Below are positions 11,171 through 21,812 of a DNA stretch of 64,000 bases, piece by piece. The position numbers were made by a program, and so were the translations under genes. Each line of letters begins with the position of its first letter. The first letter of the stretch is position 1. Source of the stretch: Cellulosimicrobium sp. ES-005 (GTDB taxonomy: Bacteria; Actinomycetota; Actinomycetes; Actinomycetales; Cellulomonadaceae); contig NZ_CP159290.1 in the NCBI RefSeq assembly GCF_040448685.1, positions 2,108,001 to 2,172,000 of the forward strand. The letters are read 5' to 3'. The notes beneath the pieces were generated by a model, which saw only the letters and a program-made list of their open reading frames with translations, was not told the DNA's origin and searched no databases.

Positions 11171-13854
11171 GCGGCCGCCGCGGCGCCGTCGCGCACGCCC
11201 TGGAGGGCGGCCGGCAGCGCCGACACGTCCGTGCCGCCGCCCTGGGCCATGTCGTCCTTGCCGCCGCCACCACCACCCAGGGTCTGGGCGGCCGCCTTGG
11301 CCAGCACGCCGGCGCGAAGGCCCGCGGCACGGGCCGACGCGTTGGTCACGACGACCACCTGCGGGCGGTCCTTCGCGACCCCCCCGACCGCCACGACGGC
11401 CGGCTCGGACTCGCCGAGGCGGCCGCGCACGTCGAGCGCGAGCGCACGGAGGTCGTCCGCGGAGGCGACCTCGCCGGCGTCGTGCACGACGACGCGCGTG
11501 CCGCCCGAGAGCTCCGCACCCGCGGCGAGCGTGCCCGCCACCGCGAGGAGCTGGGACTGCCGGAGCTGCGCCAGCTCCTTCTCCGCGTCGCGCAGGCGGG
11601 ACACGAGCGCGCCCACGCGGTCCGGGAGCTCCTCGGTCCGCACGTTGAGCAGACCGGTGAGCTGGCCGACGAGCGCGTGCTCCTTGGCCTGGAAGCCGTA
11701 CGCGCCGTCGCCGACGAGGGCGTCGACGCGACGCACGCCCGAGCCGATCGACGACTCGCCGAGCAGCGTGACGAGGCCGAGCTGGCCCGTCTGCCGCACG
11801 TGCGTGCCCGCGCACAGCTCGCGCGACCAGTCGCCGCCGATCGACACGACGCGCACGACGTCGCCGTACTTCTCGCCGAACAGCGCCATCGCGCCCAGCG
11901 CGCGCGCCTCGGTGATCGGCATGAGCTGGTCCGTGACCTCGAGGTTCTCCTGGAGCTGGGTGTTGACCCGCTCCTCGATCTCCGACAGCGCGCCCGCCGG
12001 AACGGCGGACGAGCGCCGGAAGTCGAACCGGATGCGGCTCGGCGCGTTCTCCGACCCGGCCTGGGTCGCGTCCTTGCCGAGCGACTCCTGGAGGGCCTTG
12101 TGGATCATGTGCGTCGCCGAGTGGGCGCGGCTGATCGCCTTGCGACGGTCACGGTCGATCGTCGCGGTGCCCGGGTCGCCGAGCGCCGCGGTCCCCTCGA
12201 CGAGGCGGCCGCGGTGCACCGACAGGCCCTTGATCGGGCGCTGGACGTCGTCGACCTCGATGGTCGCGCCGCCGTCGAGCACGATCGTGCCGTGGTCGGC
12301 GAGCTGGCCGCCGGCCTCCGCGTAGAACGGCGTGCGGTCGAGCACGACCTCGACGTCGGCGGGCGCGGTCGCGGCGGGCGCGGGCACGCCGTCGACGAGC
12401 AGCCCGGCCACGCGCACGGCGGCCGAGGACTCGGTGTAGCCGAGGAACTCCACCGGAGCGGACAGCTCCGACGCGAGCGACTCGTAGGCGGCCGTGTCGA
12501 CCCCGCCCGAGCGCTTGGCGAGCGCATCGGCCCGGGCGCGCTGGCGCTGCTCGGCCATGAGCGCGCGGAACGCCTTCTCGTCGACCTGGACGCCCTGCTC
12601 GGCGGCCATCTCGAGCGTGAGGTCGATCGGGAAGCCGTAGGTGTCGTGCAGCGCGAACGCCTGGTCGCCCCCGAGCACCGGCACCCCGCCGGTCCCCGCC
12701 GCGGACTTCGCCTTCGAGACGGCCGTGTCGAGGATCGTCGTCCCCGAGGTGAGGGTGCGGCGGAACGCGTCCTCCTCCGTGTAGGCGACGTTCGAGATGC
12801 GCTCGAAGTCGGTCGCGACCTCCGGGTACGACGGCGCCATCGCGTCGCGGCTCACGGGGAGCAGCGCGGGCATCGCGCGGTCTTCGACGCCGAGCAGGCG
12901 CATCGCGCGCACGGAGCGGCGGAGCAGGCGGCGCAGGACGTAGCCACGACCCTCGTTGGAGGGACGCACGCCGTCGCTCATGATCATGAGCGCCGAGCGG
13001 ACGTGGTCGGCCACGACGCGCATGCGCACGTCGTCCTCCTGGTTCGCGCCGTAGCGCCGGCCCGAGAGCGCCTCGGCGGCCGCGATGACGGGGAACACCT
13101 CGTCGATCTCGTAGAGGTTGTCCTTGCCCTGGAGCAGGTAGGCGACGCGCTCCAGGCCCATGCCCGTGTCGATGTTCTTGCGCGCGAGCTCCGAGACGAT
13201 CCGGAACTCCTCCTTGGACTTCACGTCGTCGATCGCGTACTGCATGAACACGAGGTTCCAGATCTCGAGGTAGCGGTCCTCGTCGACGACGGGGCCACCC
13301 TCCTGACCGAACTCCGGGCCGCGGTCGATGTAGATCTCCGAGCACGGGCCGGCGGGACCGGGCTGGCCCGTGGACCAGTAGTTGTCCTTCTTCCCGCGGG
13401 CCTGGATGCGCTCGTCCGGCAGGCCGGCGATGCGCTTCCAGAGCTGCCGCGCCTCGTCGTCGTCGTGGTAGACGGTCACCCAGACGCTCTCCGGGTCGAA
13501 CCCGTACTTGCCCTCCTCGCGCGAACCCGTGACGAGGTCCCACGCGTAGGTGATCGCGCCTTCCTTGAAGTAGTCACCGAAGGAGAAGTTGCCGTTCATC
13601 TGGAAGAACGTGCCGTGACGGGTCGTCTTGCCGACCTCGTCGATGTCGAGCGTGCGCACGCACTTCTGGACGCTCGTCGCGCGGTCCCAGGGCGGGGTCT
13701 GCTCGCCCGTCATGTACGGGATGAACGGGACCATGCCCGCGATCGTGAACAGCGTGGACGGGTCCGGGGAGACGAGCGACGCCGAGGGCACGACGGTGTG
13801 GTCGCGGTCGGCGAAGTAGTCGAGCCAGCGCTTGCGGATCTCGGCGGTGCGCAT
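11167..13854 (-). CDS. alaS: Alanyl-tRNA synthetase
   Basis: 895 residues, full length for a bacterial AlaRS. It begins [19 protein letters not shown]. The class II catalytic core includes the conserved FTIAGMVPF and [12 protein letters not shown]. The editing domain holds the [12 protein letters not shown] motif and [10 protein letters not shown], whose His/Cys residues bind zinc and clear mis-serylated tRNA. The C-terminal C-Ala domain includes [14 protein letters not shown], the usual glycine-rich segment. It charges tRNA-Ala. Two small membrane genes lie 72 bases upstream on the same strand. Confidence 0.98.
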   Translation of the reverse strand: MRTAEIRKRWLDYFADRDHTVVPSASLVSPDPSTLFTIAGMVPFIPYMTGEQTPPWDRATSVQKCVRTLDIDEVGKTTRHGTFFQMNGNFSFGDYFKEGAITYAWDLVTGSREEGKYGFDPESVWVTVYHDDDEARQLWKRIAGLPDERIQARGKKDNYWSTGQPGPAGPCSEIYIDRGPEFGQEGGPVVDEDRYLEIWNLVFMQYAIDDVKSKEEFRIVSELARKNIDTGMGLERVAYLLQGKDNLYEIDEVFPVIAAAEALSGRRYGANQEDDVRMRVVADHVRSALMIMSDGVRPSNEGRGYVLRRLLRRSVRAMRLLGVEDRAMPALLPVSRDAMAPSYPEVATDFERISNVAYTEEDAFRRTLTSGTTILDTAVSKAKSAAGTGGVPVLGGDQAFALHDTYGFPIDLTLEMAAEQGVQVDEKAFRALMAEQRQRARADALAKRSGGVDTAAYESLASELSAPVEFLGYTESSAAVRVAGLLVDGVPAPAATAPADVEVVLDRTPFYAEAGGQLADHGTIVLDGGATIEVDDVQRPIKGLSVHRGRLVEGTAALGDPGTATIDRDRRKAISRAHSATHMIHKALQESLGKDATQAGSENAPSRIRFDFRRSSAVPAGALSEIEERVNTQLQENLEVTDQLMPITEARALGAMALFGEKYGDVVRVVSIGGDWSRELCAGTHVRQTGQLGLVTLLGESSIGSGVRRVDALVGDGAYGFQAKEHALVGQLTGLLNVRTEELPDRVGALVSRLRDAEKELAQLRQSQLLAVAGTLAAGAELSGGTRVVVHDAGEVASADDLRALALDVRGRLGESEPAVVAVGGVAKDRPQVVVVTNASARAAGLRAGVLAKAAAQTLGGGGGGKDDMAQGGGTDVSALPAALQGVRDGAAAAA

Positions 13855-13926
13855 GATGTCCTTCGGGCAGTCGGTGGGTCGTGCGGGGTGCTTGCTGTGG
13901 GTCGCGGCGGCCGGGCCGCGCGGGTC

Positions 13927-14286
13927 CTAGAAGGAGTAACCGAGGAGGTCCTCGACGTCGTCCGTGTCGTCGAACGGGCTGGGGTCTCCCGCGGCCGGGC
14001 GCGTGTGGCGGCCGGCCGCGCGCCGCGCTCGGACGACGTCCGGGTCCTCCTGGCCCTCCGCGAGGAGCGCCGCCATGAGCTCCTGCTCGCGCGCGTCGCG
14101 CGCGAGCGTGAACTCGGTGCGGAAGTCGCGGGCGATCTCGACGACCTTCTCGCCCAGACCGTTGACCTGCTCCGTCGCCTGGTCCACGAGCGACGCGGGT
14201 GCGTACCGCGCGAGGATCTTCTTCCCGCGGACGACGACCACGACCGTGATCGCGACCCCGACGCCGATCCAGAAGACGCGGCGCAT
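13927..14286 (-). CDS. Small membrane-anchored protein upstream of alaS (DUF6167-like)
   Basis: 119 residues. An N-terminal membrane helix (residues 4-20, rich in Val) is followed by a soluble, charged, mostly helical tail ending DTDDVEDLLGYSF. Proteins of this layout sit between the DUF948 gene and alaS in many actinobacteria and are listed as DUF6167; that name is from memory. The function is unknown. Its ATG overlaps the stop of the DUF948 gene by one base, so the two are cotranslated and may form a membrane complex. Confidence 0.72.
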   Translation of the reverse strand: MRRVFWIGVGVAITVVVVVRGKKILARYAPASLVDQATEQVNGLGEKVVEIARDFRTEFTLARDAREQELMAALLAEGQEDPDVVRARRAAGRHTRPAAGDPSPFDDTDDVEDLLGYSF

Positions 14287-14681
14287 CAGCGCGATCCCTC
14301 GGCACGTCCGGTGCCGTCCGACGAACGGCGTCGGCCGAACGAGCGGGCGGCCGCCTGGCGCACGCCGTAGGTGAACGCGGCGACCTTTACCAGCGGGGCG
14401 CCGAACGTCGCGGCGTACAGCCCCGTGAGCGCGGACACGTTCTCGCTCACCTGGGCGGCCGACGTCGTGATCGTGTCGACCTTGACGAGCTGGCTGTTGG
14501 TCGTGGCGACCGTGGTCGCGGCCTCGTCGAGGATCGGGACCGAATGGTCCGTCACCTCCTTGATGCTCGCGCGCGCCTCGTCGAGCACGCGGCCGAGCTT
14601 GAGGAGCGGCACGGCGAGCAGGCCGACGAGCAGCACGAACGCGATGGCTGCGATGAGGCCGGCCACGTCTCCCAGGGACAT
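14286..14681 (-). CDS. DUF948-domain membrane protein
   Basis: 131 residues from an ATG with a strong GGAGGA ribosome site 4 bases upstream; the frame is open further upstream but has no better start. One N-terminal membrane helix (residues 7-29) is followed by an amphipathic helix with LGRVLDEARASIKEVTDHS and a second weakly hydrophobic segment near residue 95, the DUF948 pattern. These are general-stress-like membrane proteins of unknown role. It is a conserved neighbour of rpsD and alaS in actinobacteria. Confidence 0.75.
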   Translation of the reverse strand: MSLGDVAGLIAAIAFVLLVGLLAVPLLKLGRVLDEARASIKEVTDHSVPILDEAATTVATTNSQLVKVDTITTSAAQVSENVSALTGLYAATFGAPLVKVAAFTYGVRQAAARSFGRRRSSDGTGRAEGSR

Positions 14682-14882
14682 TCTTCCTCCAGTGCCAGTC
14701 AGGGTGCGTCGTGCACGGACGTCGCGCGTCGTGCGCGGGACGGTCCTCCTCGTCGCGGGGTCCTCGCGGACGTGCCCACGACTCCGCGAAACACTACCCG
14801 CACCAGGGCGGGGACCGCCGTCGGGCACGACACGACGACGCCGTCGCCGCGGTGCGGCGCGCGTACCGGTCCGGACGCACGA

Positions 14883-14918
14883 ACGCCTCGCTCGCCGACG
14901 AAGCGGTGAGCGAGGCGT
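14883..14918 (-). terminator. Terminator hairpin of rpsD
   Basis: An 11-bp perfect inverted repeat (ACGCCTCGCTC / GAGCGAGGCGT) with a 14-base loop begins 13 bases past the rpsD stop on the minus strand. No U-tract is present. The spacing makes a terminator the simplest reading. Confidence 0.65.
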
Positions 14919-14930
14919 CCGGAGCGAGGG

Positions 14931-15557
14931 TCAGCGAGCGTAGTACTCGACGACGAGCTGGACCTCGCACTGCACGGGGACCTCGGCGCGCTTCGGGCGA
15001 CGCGTGAGGATCGCGCTCAGCTTCTCGAGCTGGACGTCCAGGTAGCCCGGGACGGCCGGGAGGACGTCGCGGTGCGCGCCCGCGGCCGCGACCTGGAACG
15101 GCGTGGTCGCCTGGCTCTTCGGCTTCACCTGGAGGGTCTGGCCGGGCTTCACGCGGAACGACGGGCGGTCCACGATCTTGCCGTCGACGAGGATGTGGCG
15201 GTGCGTGACCGCCTGGCGCGCCTGCAGGATGGTACGGGCGAAGCCGGCGCGCAGCACGAGCGCGTCGAGACGGGTCTCGAGGTTCTCGACGAGCGCCTCA
15301 CCGGTCAGACCCTTGTCCTTGCGGGCCTCCTCGTACGCACGCGCGAGCTGCTTCTCGCGGAGCATGTACTGGGCGCGCAGACGCTGCTTCTCGCGGAGAC
15401 GGACCGCGTAGTCCGACTCGGTGCGGCGGCGGGCGCGGCCGTGCTCACCCGGGGGGTACGGGCGCTTCTCGAAGTGCTTGACGGCCTTCGGGGTGAGGGC
15501 GATGCCCAGGGCGCGGCTCAGGCGGACCTGGCGGCGCGAACGCTTGACAGACGTCAC
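14931..15557 (-). CDS. rpsD: 30S ribosomal protein S4
   Basis: 208 residues from a GTG. It is a primary 16S rRNA binder that nucleates small-subunit assembly. The S4 N-terminal domain ([29 protein letters not shown]) is followed by the S4 RNA-binding domain around residues 97-160 ([32 protein letters not shown]). The N terminus has no cysteines, so this is the zinc-free form. The gene stands alone with its own promoter, about 150 bases of leader and a terminator, rather than in the alpha operon, as in other actinobacteria. Confidence 0.97.
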   Translation of the reverse strand: MTSVKRSRRQVRLSRALGIALTPKAVKHFEKRPYPPGEHGRARRRTESDYAVRLREKQRLRAQYMLREKQLARAYEEARKDKGLTGEALVENLETRLDALVLRAGFARTILQARQAVTHRHILVDGKIVDRPSFRVKPGQTLQVKPKSQATTPFQVAAAGAHRDVLPAVPGYLDVQLEKLSAILTRRPKRAEVPVQCEVQLVVEYYAR

Positions 15558-15598
15558 AGCGATATCTCATTCCTGTCGTGTGGGTACTGACGTCACAC

Positions 15599-15721
15599 CT
15601 GGTCCCGGGAGTCCGGGTCCGGGTGCGGGACCAGCCGATGGACCGCGCGCTTCTCCGAGGGAGAGTGCGGGTCGGGGCCGAGGTCCCAGGTGGTCACCGT
15701 GAAGGCAACCTGAGAAGTCTA
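15599..15721 (-). promoter_or_regulatory. rpsD leader hairpin and -10 element
   Basis: A minus-strand TAGACT (15716-15721) would start a leader of about 150 bases before the rpsD GTG; no good -35 is seen. Within the leader, 9-bp perfect arms CTGGTCCCG / CGGGACCAG (15599-15634) enclose an 18-base GC-rich loop, ending about 40 bases before the start codon. S4 often controls its own synthesis, so this is a candidate autoregulatory structure (inference). Confidence 0.4.
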
Positions 15722-15753
15722 CCGCACGCCCGGGGCGGCGATCCCCCGACGGG

Positions 15754-17220
15754 TCAGCGCGCCGGCTCGTCCTGCGCCAGGATGTCCCGGATCCGCCCGA
15801 GGCGGTCGGAGACCTGGCGCTCGTACCCGCGGTCGGTCGGCGTGTAGTACCGCGACCCGACGAGCGTGTCGGGCAGGTACTGCTGCGCCGCGACGCCGTG
15901 GGGCGCGTCGTGCGCGTACCGGTACCCGGTGCCGTGCCCGAGCTGCTTGGCACCGGGGTAGTGCGCGTCGCGCAGGTGCGGCGGGACGGACCCGGCCTTC
16001 CCGGCACGCACGTCCGCGAGCGCCGCGTCGATGCCGAGGTAGGCGGCGTTGGACTTGGGCGCGGTCGCGAGGTGCACCACGGCCTCGGCGAGGACGATCC
16101 GTCCCTCAGGCATGCCGATGAGCTGGACGGCCTGGGCCGCGGCGACGGCGGTCTGGAGCGCGGACGGGTCGGCCATGCCGACGTCCTCCGCGGCGGCGAT
16201 GACGATGCGTCGGGCGATGAAGCGCGGGTCCTCCCCCGCCGCGATCATGCGGGCGAGGTAGTGCAGGGCGGCGTCGACGTCGGAGCCGCGCATCGACTTG
16301 ATGAACGCGGACACGACGTCGTAGTGCTGGTCGCCGTCGCGGTCGTAGCGCACGGCGGCGACGTCCACGGCGCGCTCGACGGCCTCGAGGTCCACGCTCA
16401 CCGGCGAGCCGTCCGCCGGGCCGGGCTCGCCGTCCTCGTCGGTCGTCGCGTCCTCGGAGGCCGCCACGGGGACCGGGACCGGGGCGTCGGAGAGCGCGGC
16501 GCCGGCCGCCGCCTCGAGCACGGTGAGCGCCTTGCGCGCGTCGCCGCCCGCGAGGCGCACGAGGTGGTCCTCCGCCTCGTCGGTGAGCGCGACGAGACCA
16601 CCCAGCCCCCGGTCGTCGGCGACGGCGCGGCGCACGAGGGCGCGGACGTCGTCGTCCCCGAGGGGCTGGAGCGTGAGCAGGAGCGAGCGGGAGAGCAGGG
16701 GCGAGTTCACGGAGAAGCTCGGGTTCTCGGTGGTCGCCGCGACGAGCGTGACCCAGCGGTTCTCGACGCTCGGCAGGAGCGCGTCCTGCTGGGACTTGGA
16801 GAAGCGGTGCACCTCGTCGATGAACAGGACGGTCTCCTCGCCGCCGGTCGCGAGGCGGCGGCGGGCGTCCTCGACGACGGTGCGCACGTCCTTGACGCCC
16901 GCGGTGACGGCGGAGAGCTCGACGAAGCGGCGGCCGGACGCGGTCGCGATGAGGTAGGCGAGCGTCGTCTTGCCCGTGCCGGGCGGGCCCCAGAGGATGA
17001 CGGAGCCGGGCGCGGCCCGGCCGCCGGACGCGTCCGACTCGATGAGGCGCCGCAGGGGCGAGCCGGGGACGAGCAGGTGCGCCTGGCCCGCGACCTCGTC
17101 GAGGGCGGCGGGACGCATGCGCACGGCGAGCGGGGCCCCCGGTCCGGGTCGCGGCGTGCCCTGCGCGCCGGAGGTGGCGGCGCCGAAGAGGTCGCCGCCG
17201 AACAGATCACCGGTGGACAT
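15754..17220 (-). CDS. rarA: Replication-associated recombination protein A (MgsA/RarA AAA+ ATPase)
   Basis: 488 residues, longer than the usual 430-450. AAA+ core: [16 protein letters not shown] (Walker A near residue 75), [12 protein letters not shown] (Walker B near 133), [17 protein letters not shown] (sensor 1). The C-terminal tetramerisation and cap region includes [17 protein letters not shown] and [10 protein letters not shown]. It acts at stalled forks with SSB. An Ala/Val/Pro/Asp-rich insertion of about 40 residues (near 245-285) lies between the ATPase and the C-terminal region. TAGGCT sits 6 bases before the ATG, a leaderless arrangement. Confidence 0.95.
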   Translation of the reverse strand: MSTGDLFGGDLFGAATSGAQGTPRPGPGAPLAVRMRPAALDEVAGQAHLLVPGSPLRRLIESDASGGRAAPGSVILWGPPGTGKTTLAYLIATASGRRFVELSAVTAGVKDVRTVVEDARRRLATGGEETVLFIDEVHRFSKSQQDALLPSVENRWVTLVAATTENPSFSVNSPLLSRSLLLTLQPLGDDDVRALVRRAVADDRGLGGLVALTDEAEDHLVRLAGGDARKALTVLEAAAGAALSDAPVPVPVAASEDATTDEDGEPGPADGSPVSVDLEAVERAVDVAAVRYDRDGDQHYDVVSAFIKSMRGSDVDAALHYLARMIAAGEDPRFIARRIVIAAAEDVGMADPSALQTAVAAAQAVQLIGMPEGRIVLAEAVVHLATAPKSNAAYLGIDAALADVRAGKAGSVPPHLRDAHYPGAKQLGHGTGYRYAHDAPHGVAAQQYLPDTLVGSRYYTPTDRGYERQVSDRLGRIRDILAQDEPAR

Positions 17221-17334
17221 GCCCCGAGCCTACGCACCGCCGCCCACGCGCCCGGACGCCGCCGGCGTGGGGAGGTCGGGTGAACGTCGTCCACAGCGCC
17301 GCGAGGGATCTGACACGCGGCGCGGACGGATGGG

Positions 17335-19593
17335 ATGCTGGCGCTCGTGTTCTCGAGCCTCGGTCGTCGTGTCGCCCGCCATCCCCGCCTCACGGTCGTC
17401 GTGTGGGTCGTCCTCACCGGGCTCGGGTTCGCGCTCGCGCTGTTCGGCGTGCACGGGGAGAGCGTGTTCGACCGGGTGACCACGGGGGCGCCCTCCATCC
17501 CCGGCTCGGACAGCGAGCGCGCGACCGAGATCCTCGCCGAGAACGACGAGGGCGGTCCCGAGATCACGCTGCTGGTGAGCGAGGTCGACCCGGGGGACGC
17601 GCAGGTCGTGGAGGCCATGACCGGGGTGAACGCGGACCTCGTGGCGATCGAGGGCGTGGACACGGTCATCAACCCGTACGTGATCCCCGGCGGGGTCGAG
17701 GACCCGGCCGCGCAGTCGCTCGTCGCGAGCGACGGGGACGGGTTCCTCACCGTGGTGACGCTGCGCACCGACCTCGACGCCGAGCGCACGGACGCCGTGG
17801 CCGAGCGCGTCGTCGAGCAGCTCGAGGCGGTGCCCGGCGTCCTCGCGGAGGCGGCTCCGGACGCGGCCGGGGACGCGACGGGCCTCGTGGGCTCGAACGC
17901 GCTCATCGTCGACGCCATCACGGGGCAGGTCGAGGAGGACCTGACGACGGGCGAGAAGGTCGCGCTGCCGGTCGCGCTGCTCATCATGGTGCTTGTCTTC
18001 GGCGGTTTCCTCGCCGCCGCGATGCCGATGGCGGGGGCCGTCGCGTCCATCGGGACGGGCCTGGGCGTGCTGCTGGGGCTCACGTACGTGCTCGACGTCG
18101 ACGCGTCCGTGGTCAACGTCGTCACCCTGCTCGGGCTCGGGCTCTCGATCGACTACGGGCTGCTCGTCGTGTCGCGGTTCCGGGAGGAGCTGCACCGGCT
18201 GGTCGCCGCCGGCGACGACCCGTCCCTGCGCCGACGTCGCGGGGACGGCGTGGTCCACGCCGCGCTGATCCGGACGATGGAGACGGCGGGCCGCACGGTC
18301 GCGTTCTCGGCGCTCACGGTCGCGATCTCGATCGCCGGGCTCATGGTGTTCCGCCCGGACATCCTGCGGTCGGTCGGCGCGGGCGGCCTCGGCGTCGTCC
18401 TCGTCGCGGTGGCGACGGCGCTCACGCTCGTCCCCGCGCTCCTCGCGTTCTCCGGCCGCCGCCTCGCGAAGCCGGGGATCCTCGGCCGGATCCCCGGTCT
18501 GCGCCGCGTCCTCGCCCGGACCGCGGACGTGCAGTCCGACGAGGGTGCCTTCTCCCGCCTCGCCGCGCGCGTGCAGCGCCACCCGGTGTGGGTGCTGCTG
18601 ACGACGGTCGTCGTGCTCGTCGTCCTCGCGCTGCCCGTGCTCGGCCTGCACATGCGCAACTCGGGCATCGAGCTGCTGCCCCAGGGGTCCCCGCAGAGGG
18701 AGTTCGTCGACGAGCTCGCCGCGCAGTACCCGTCGAGCGAGAGCGCCCAGGTCGTGGCCGTGGTCGACGCGAGCGTCGAGGACGCCCAGGCGTGGGCCGA
18801 CGAGGTCGCGGGGCTCGACGGCGTCGCGAGCGTCGACCCCGCGGCACCGCTCGGCGACTACGCCGTCGTCGGCGTGCACGTCGACGCGGACGACGCCGGC
18901 GGGCCTGAGGCGGTGTCGGTCGTGCGGGAGGTCCGTGCTACCGACCCGGGGTTCGAGGTGTGGGTCACCGGGCAGGCGGCCGGGCAGGTCGACTTCCTCG
19001 ACGCGCTCGGCGAGCGCGTGTGGTGGGCCGTCGGGATCGTCGTGGGCGCGACGCTCGTGCTGCTGTTCCTCATGACGGGATCGGTCGTCGTGCCGGTCAA
19101 GGCGCTGCTCACGAACGCGCTCTCGCTCGCGGCCTCGCTCGGCGTGCTCGTGTGGGTGTTCCAGGAGGGGCACCTCGAGGGCCTGCTCGACTTCTCCTCG
19201 GTCGGCGGGATCGAGACCTACGTGGTCGCGCTGGTCGTCGCGTTCGCGTTCGGCCTCGCGATGGACTACGAGGTGTTCCTGCTCGCGCGCGTCAAGGAGC
19301 TCTTCGACGCCGGCCACCCGAACGACGAGGCGGTGCGCCTCGGGCTCCAGCGCTCCGGGCGGATCATCACGTCCGCGGCGGCGATCATCATCGTCGTCTT
19401 CGCGGGCTTCGTCTTCGGCGACCTCCTCGTCATCAAGGAGGTCGGGTTCGCGCTCGCCGTCGCGGTGCTCATCGACGCGACGATCGTCCGCCTGCTCCTG
19501 GTCCCCGCGACGATGACGCTGCTCGGCCGGTTCAACTGGTGGGCGCCCCGCCCGCTGCGCTGGGTGCACCGCAGGCTCGCGATCACGCACTGA
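17335..19593 (+). CDS. MMPL-family membrane transporter
   Basis: 752 residues with the RND/MMPL architecture. One helix near residues 15-35 is followed by an outside domain to about residue 200, five helices (about 210-375), a second outside domain (about 430-560) and a further helix bundle to about 745. GLGLSIDYGLLVVSRFREEL and FAFGLAMDYEVFLLARVKEL are the paired conserved motifs with the proton-relay D-Y dyads. It probably exports a lipid or hydrophobic compound using the proton gradient; the substrate is unknown. It is a single gene with no nearby regulator or lipid biosynthesis gene. Confidence 0.88.
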   Translation: MLALVFSSLGRRVARHPRLTVVVWVVLTGLGFALALFGVHGESVFDRVTTGAPSIPGSDSERATEILAENDEGGPEITLLVSEVDPGDAQVVEAMTGVNADLVAIEGVDTVINPYVIPGGVEDPAAQSLVASDGDGFLTVVTLRTDLDAERTDAVAERVVEQLEAVPGVLAEAAPDAAGDATGLVGSNALIVDAITGQVEEDLTTGEKVALPVALLIMVLVFGGFLAAAMPMAGAVASIGTGLGVLLGLTYVLDVDASVVNVVTLLGLGLSIDYGLLVVSRFREELHRLVAAGDDPSLRRRRGDGVVHAALIRTMETAGRTVAFSALTVAISIAGLMVFRPDILRSVGAGGLGVVLVAVATALTLVPALLAFSGRRLAKPGILGRIPGLRRVLARTADVQSDEGAFSRLAARVQRHPVWVLLTTVVVLVVLALPVLGLHMRNSGIELLPQGSPQREFVDELAAQYPSSESAQVVAVVDASVEDAQAWADEVAGLDGVASVDPAAPLGDYAVVGVHVDADDAGGPEAVSVVREVRATDPGFEVWVTGQAAGQVDFLDALGERVWWAVGIVVGATLVLLFLMTGSVVVPVKALLTNALSLAASLGVLVWVFQEGHLEGLLDFSSVGGIETYVVALVVAFAFGLAMDYEVFLLARVKELFDAGHPNDEAVRLGLQRSGRIITSAAAIIIVVFAGFVFGDLLVIKEVGFALAVAVLIDATIVRLLLVPATMTLLGRFNWWAPRPLRWVHRRLAITH

Positions 19594-19627
19594 GCGTCCG
19601 CGCGGGCCGCACCGCCGGACGCCGCCC

Positions 19628-19814
19628 TCAGCGGCGCTCGAACTCCTCCGACGAGCGCGTCGTCGCGCGCCACGACGTCCAGGACGTCCCAGCCGTCCCG
19701 CTCCGCCCGGGCCGGGTGGTCCGCCCAGCGGCCGAGGCTCGGTACGACGCGCGAGGGCGCGCCGACCCGGTCGTCGCGGGTCGGCGCGCCCTCGCGCGCG
19801 GTGCGGGTCGTCAC
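19628..19814 (-). pseudogene. Possible small gene after aspS, broken by one extra base
   Basis: A GTG overlaps the aspS stop (GTGA). From it the frame gives about 55 residues containing VPSLGRWADHPA and DGWDVLDVVARDDALV, which look protein-like. The frame then runs on with no stop into the antisense of the MMPL gene. If one of the two G residues (C at 19648-19649 on the plus strand) is removed, the next codons read EEFERR and stop at 19628-19630. This may be a frameshifted small gene, a sequencing error, or chance. I do not recognise the protein. Confidence 0.3.
19748..19798. terminator. Very strong 22-bp inverted repeat between aspS and the MMPL gene
   Basis: Arms of 22 bases pair perfectly around a 7-base loop (GTCGTCG), centred at 19773, 13 bases past the aspS stop on the minus strand and 155 bases past the MMPL stop. 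No U-tract follows. It can serve as a terminator for aspS, and possibly for read-through from the MMPL gene. It also lies inside the possible broken small frame listed at 19628-19814. Confidence 0.65.
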
Positions 19815-21607
19815 GCCTCCGGCGTCGGCTCGCCCGGGTCGCTCTTCGGTACGGGCTTCGCGTCGACGCCCGCCTCCTTGCGCTGCTCGGGCGTGATCGG
19901 CGCGGGCGCCTGCGTCAGCGGGTCGAACCCGCCGCCCGACTTCGGGAAGGCGATCACGTCGCGGATCGAGTCCGACTTCGTCAGCAGCGCGACGATGCGG
20001 TCCCAGCCGAACGCGATCCCGCCGTGCGGCGGCGCGCCGAACTTGAACGCGTCGAGGAGGAAGCCGAACTTCTCCTGCGCCTCCTCGGGCCCGATGCCCA
20101 TGACGTCGAACACGCGCTCCTGCACGTCGCGGCGGTGGATACGGATGGAGCCGCCGCCGATCTCGTTGCCGTTGCAGACGATGTCGTACGCGTACGCGAG
20201 CGCCTCGCCCGGGTTCTGCTCGAACGTGTCGACCCAGTCGGGCGTGGGCGACGTGAACGCGTGGTGCACGGCGGTCCAGGCGGAGTTGCCGAGATCGACG
20301 TCGTCGTCCTCGCCCGTCGGCTTGAACAGCGGCGCGTCCACGATCCAGACGAACGCCCAGGCGTCCTCGTCGATGGCACCCGTGCGCTTCGCGATCTCCT
20401 GGCGCGCGGCGCCGAGCAGGGCGCGCGAGTCCGACGTCTTGCCCGCGGCGAAGAACACGGCGTCGCCCGGCTGCGCGCCGGTCGCGTCGCGCAGACCCTC
20501 GCGCTCGGCGTCGGACAGGTTCTTCGCGACGGGGCCGCCGAGCGTGCCGTCCTCGCCGAACGTCACGTACGCGAGGCCGCGAGCGCCGCGCTGCTTGGCC
20601 CACTCCTGCCACGCGTCGAACTGGCGACGCGGCTGCGACGCTCCGCCCGCCATGACGACCGCGCCGACGTACTCCGCCTGGAACACGCGGAACGGCGTGT
20701 CCTCGAAGTAGTCCGTGAGCTCGACGAGCGGGTTGCCGAACCGCAGGTCCGGCTTGTCCGACCCGTAGAGGCGCATGGCGTCGTGGAACGTCATGCGCGG
20801 GATCGGGGTCGGGATCGTGTATCCGATGAGCTCCCACAGCGCGACGAGGATCTTCTCGGCGAGCGCGATGACGTCGTCCTGCTCGACGAAGCTCATCTCG
20901 ACGTCGAGCTGCGTGAACTCGGGCTGCCGGTCGGCGCGGAAGTCCTCGTCGCGGTAGCAGCGCGCGATCTGGTAGTAGCGCTCCATGCCCGCGACCATGA
21001 GGAGCTGCTTGAACAGCTGCGGCGACTGCGGCAGCGCGTACCAGGAGCCGGGCGCGAGACGCGCGGGCACGAGGAAGTCGCGCGCACCCTCGGGCGTCGA
21101 GCGCGTGAGCGTGGGCGTCTCGATCTCGACGAACTCCTCCGCGTCGAGCACGCGGCGCGCGGCCTGGTTGACCTTGGCGCGCAGGCGCAGCGCGTGCGCG
21201 GGCGCGGGGCGGCGCAGGTCCAGGTAGCGGTGCTTGAGGCGCGCCTCCTCGCCGATCGTCTCGGTGTCCGCGAGCGCCGTGGAGACCTGGAACGGCAGCG
21301 CCTCGGACGTGTTGAGCACGACGACGTCGCTCGCGACGACCTCGATCTCGCCCGTGGGCAGGGCCGCGTTCTCGTTGCCGTCGGGCCGGCGCGAGACCTC
21401 GCCGGTGACCTGGAGGACGAACTCGTTGCGCAGCGGGTGCGCGACGGCCTCGTCGCGGATGACGACCTGGGCGATGCCGGACGCGTCCCGCAGGTCGATG
21501 AAGGCCACGCCTCCGTGATCGCGCCGACGGTCGACCCAGCCCGTGAGGGTGACGGTCTGACCGGTGTGCTCGGCCCGCAGTGAGCCGGCCGTTCGGGTGC
21601 GCAGCAC
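19811..21607 (-). CDS. aspS: Aspartyl-tRNA synthetase (probably the Asp/Asn-type single enzyme or discriminating form)
   Basis: 598 residues with a clear GGAAGGA ribosome site before the GTG start. The N-terminal OB anticodon-binding domain includes [15 protein letters not shown] and [15 protein letters not shown]. The class II core carries [20 protein letters not shown] (motif 1), [18 protein letters not shown] (motif 2) and [10 protein letters not shown] (motif 3), with the bacterial GAD insertion between. It charges tRNA-Asp. Whether it also serves tRNA-Asn through GatCAB cannot be decided from the sequence alone. Confidence 0.97.
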   Translation of the reverse strand: MLRTRTAGSLRAEHTGQTVTLTGWVDRRRDHGGVAFIDLRDASGIAQVVIRDEAVAHPLRNEFVLQVTGEVSRRPDGNENAALPTGEIEVVASDVVVLNTSEALPFQVSTALADTETIGEEARLKHRYLDLRRPAPAHALRLRAKVNQAARRVLDAEEFVEIETPTLTRSTPEGARDFLVPARLAPGSWYALPQSPQLFKQLLMVAGMERYYQIARCYRDEDFRADRQPEFTQLDVEMSFVEQDDVIALAEKILVALWELIGYTIPTPIPRMTFHDAMRLYGSDKPDLRFGNPLVELTDYFEDTPFRVFQAEYVGAVVMAGGASQPRRQFDAWQEWAKQRGARGLAYVTFGEDGTLGGPVAKNLSDAEREGLRDATGAQPGDAVFFAAGKTSDSRALLGAARQEIAKRTGAIDEDAWAFVWIVDAPLFKPTGEDDDVDLGNSAWTAVHHAFTSPTPDWVDTFEQNPGEALAYAYDIVCNGNEIGGGSIRIHRRDVQERVFDVMGIGPEEAQEKFGFLLDAFKFGAPPHGGIAFGWDRIVALLTKSDSIRDVIAFPKSGGGFDPLTQAPAPITPEQRKEAGVDAKPVPKSDPGEPTPEA

Positions 21608-21812
21608 GGAGGGTTCCTTCCAGGTGGGCGGTGGGGGGTCGCGCTCCCGGGGCGGGCGCGCGTCCGGACGAGTCTAGTGCGGGCGGGCGCGCTGCTCGAC
21701 CGGATACCGTGGCGGTGCCGCCGCTCCACCAGCGTTCCGACCGTGTCGTGCGTCCGGGCCGGCGGCACCGGCGCGCGCCGACCGGCCCGCCGCCCGCACA
21801 GAAGGGGTGATC

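Noticed and set aside
13855-13926. T-box leader before alaS
   Set aside because: Only 72 bases lie between the genes, with no specifier hairpin or T-box sequence. The thrS upstream gap also lacks one.
10855-14370. A very long open frame antisense to ruvX, alaS and the two small membrane genes
   Set aside because: Its protein is Arg/Ala/Gly-biased with no recognisable domain, and the opposite strand encodes full-length conserved proteins. GC bias explains it.
14931-15557. Zinc-binding S4 paralogue
   Set aside because: The N terminus has no cysteines, and the gene is the only S4 candidate here, so it is the ordinary zinc-free S4.
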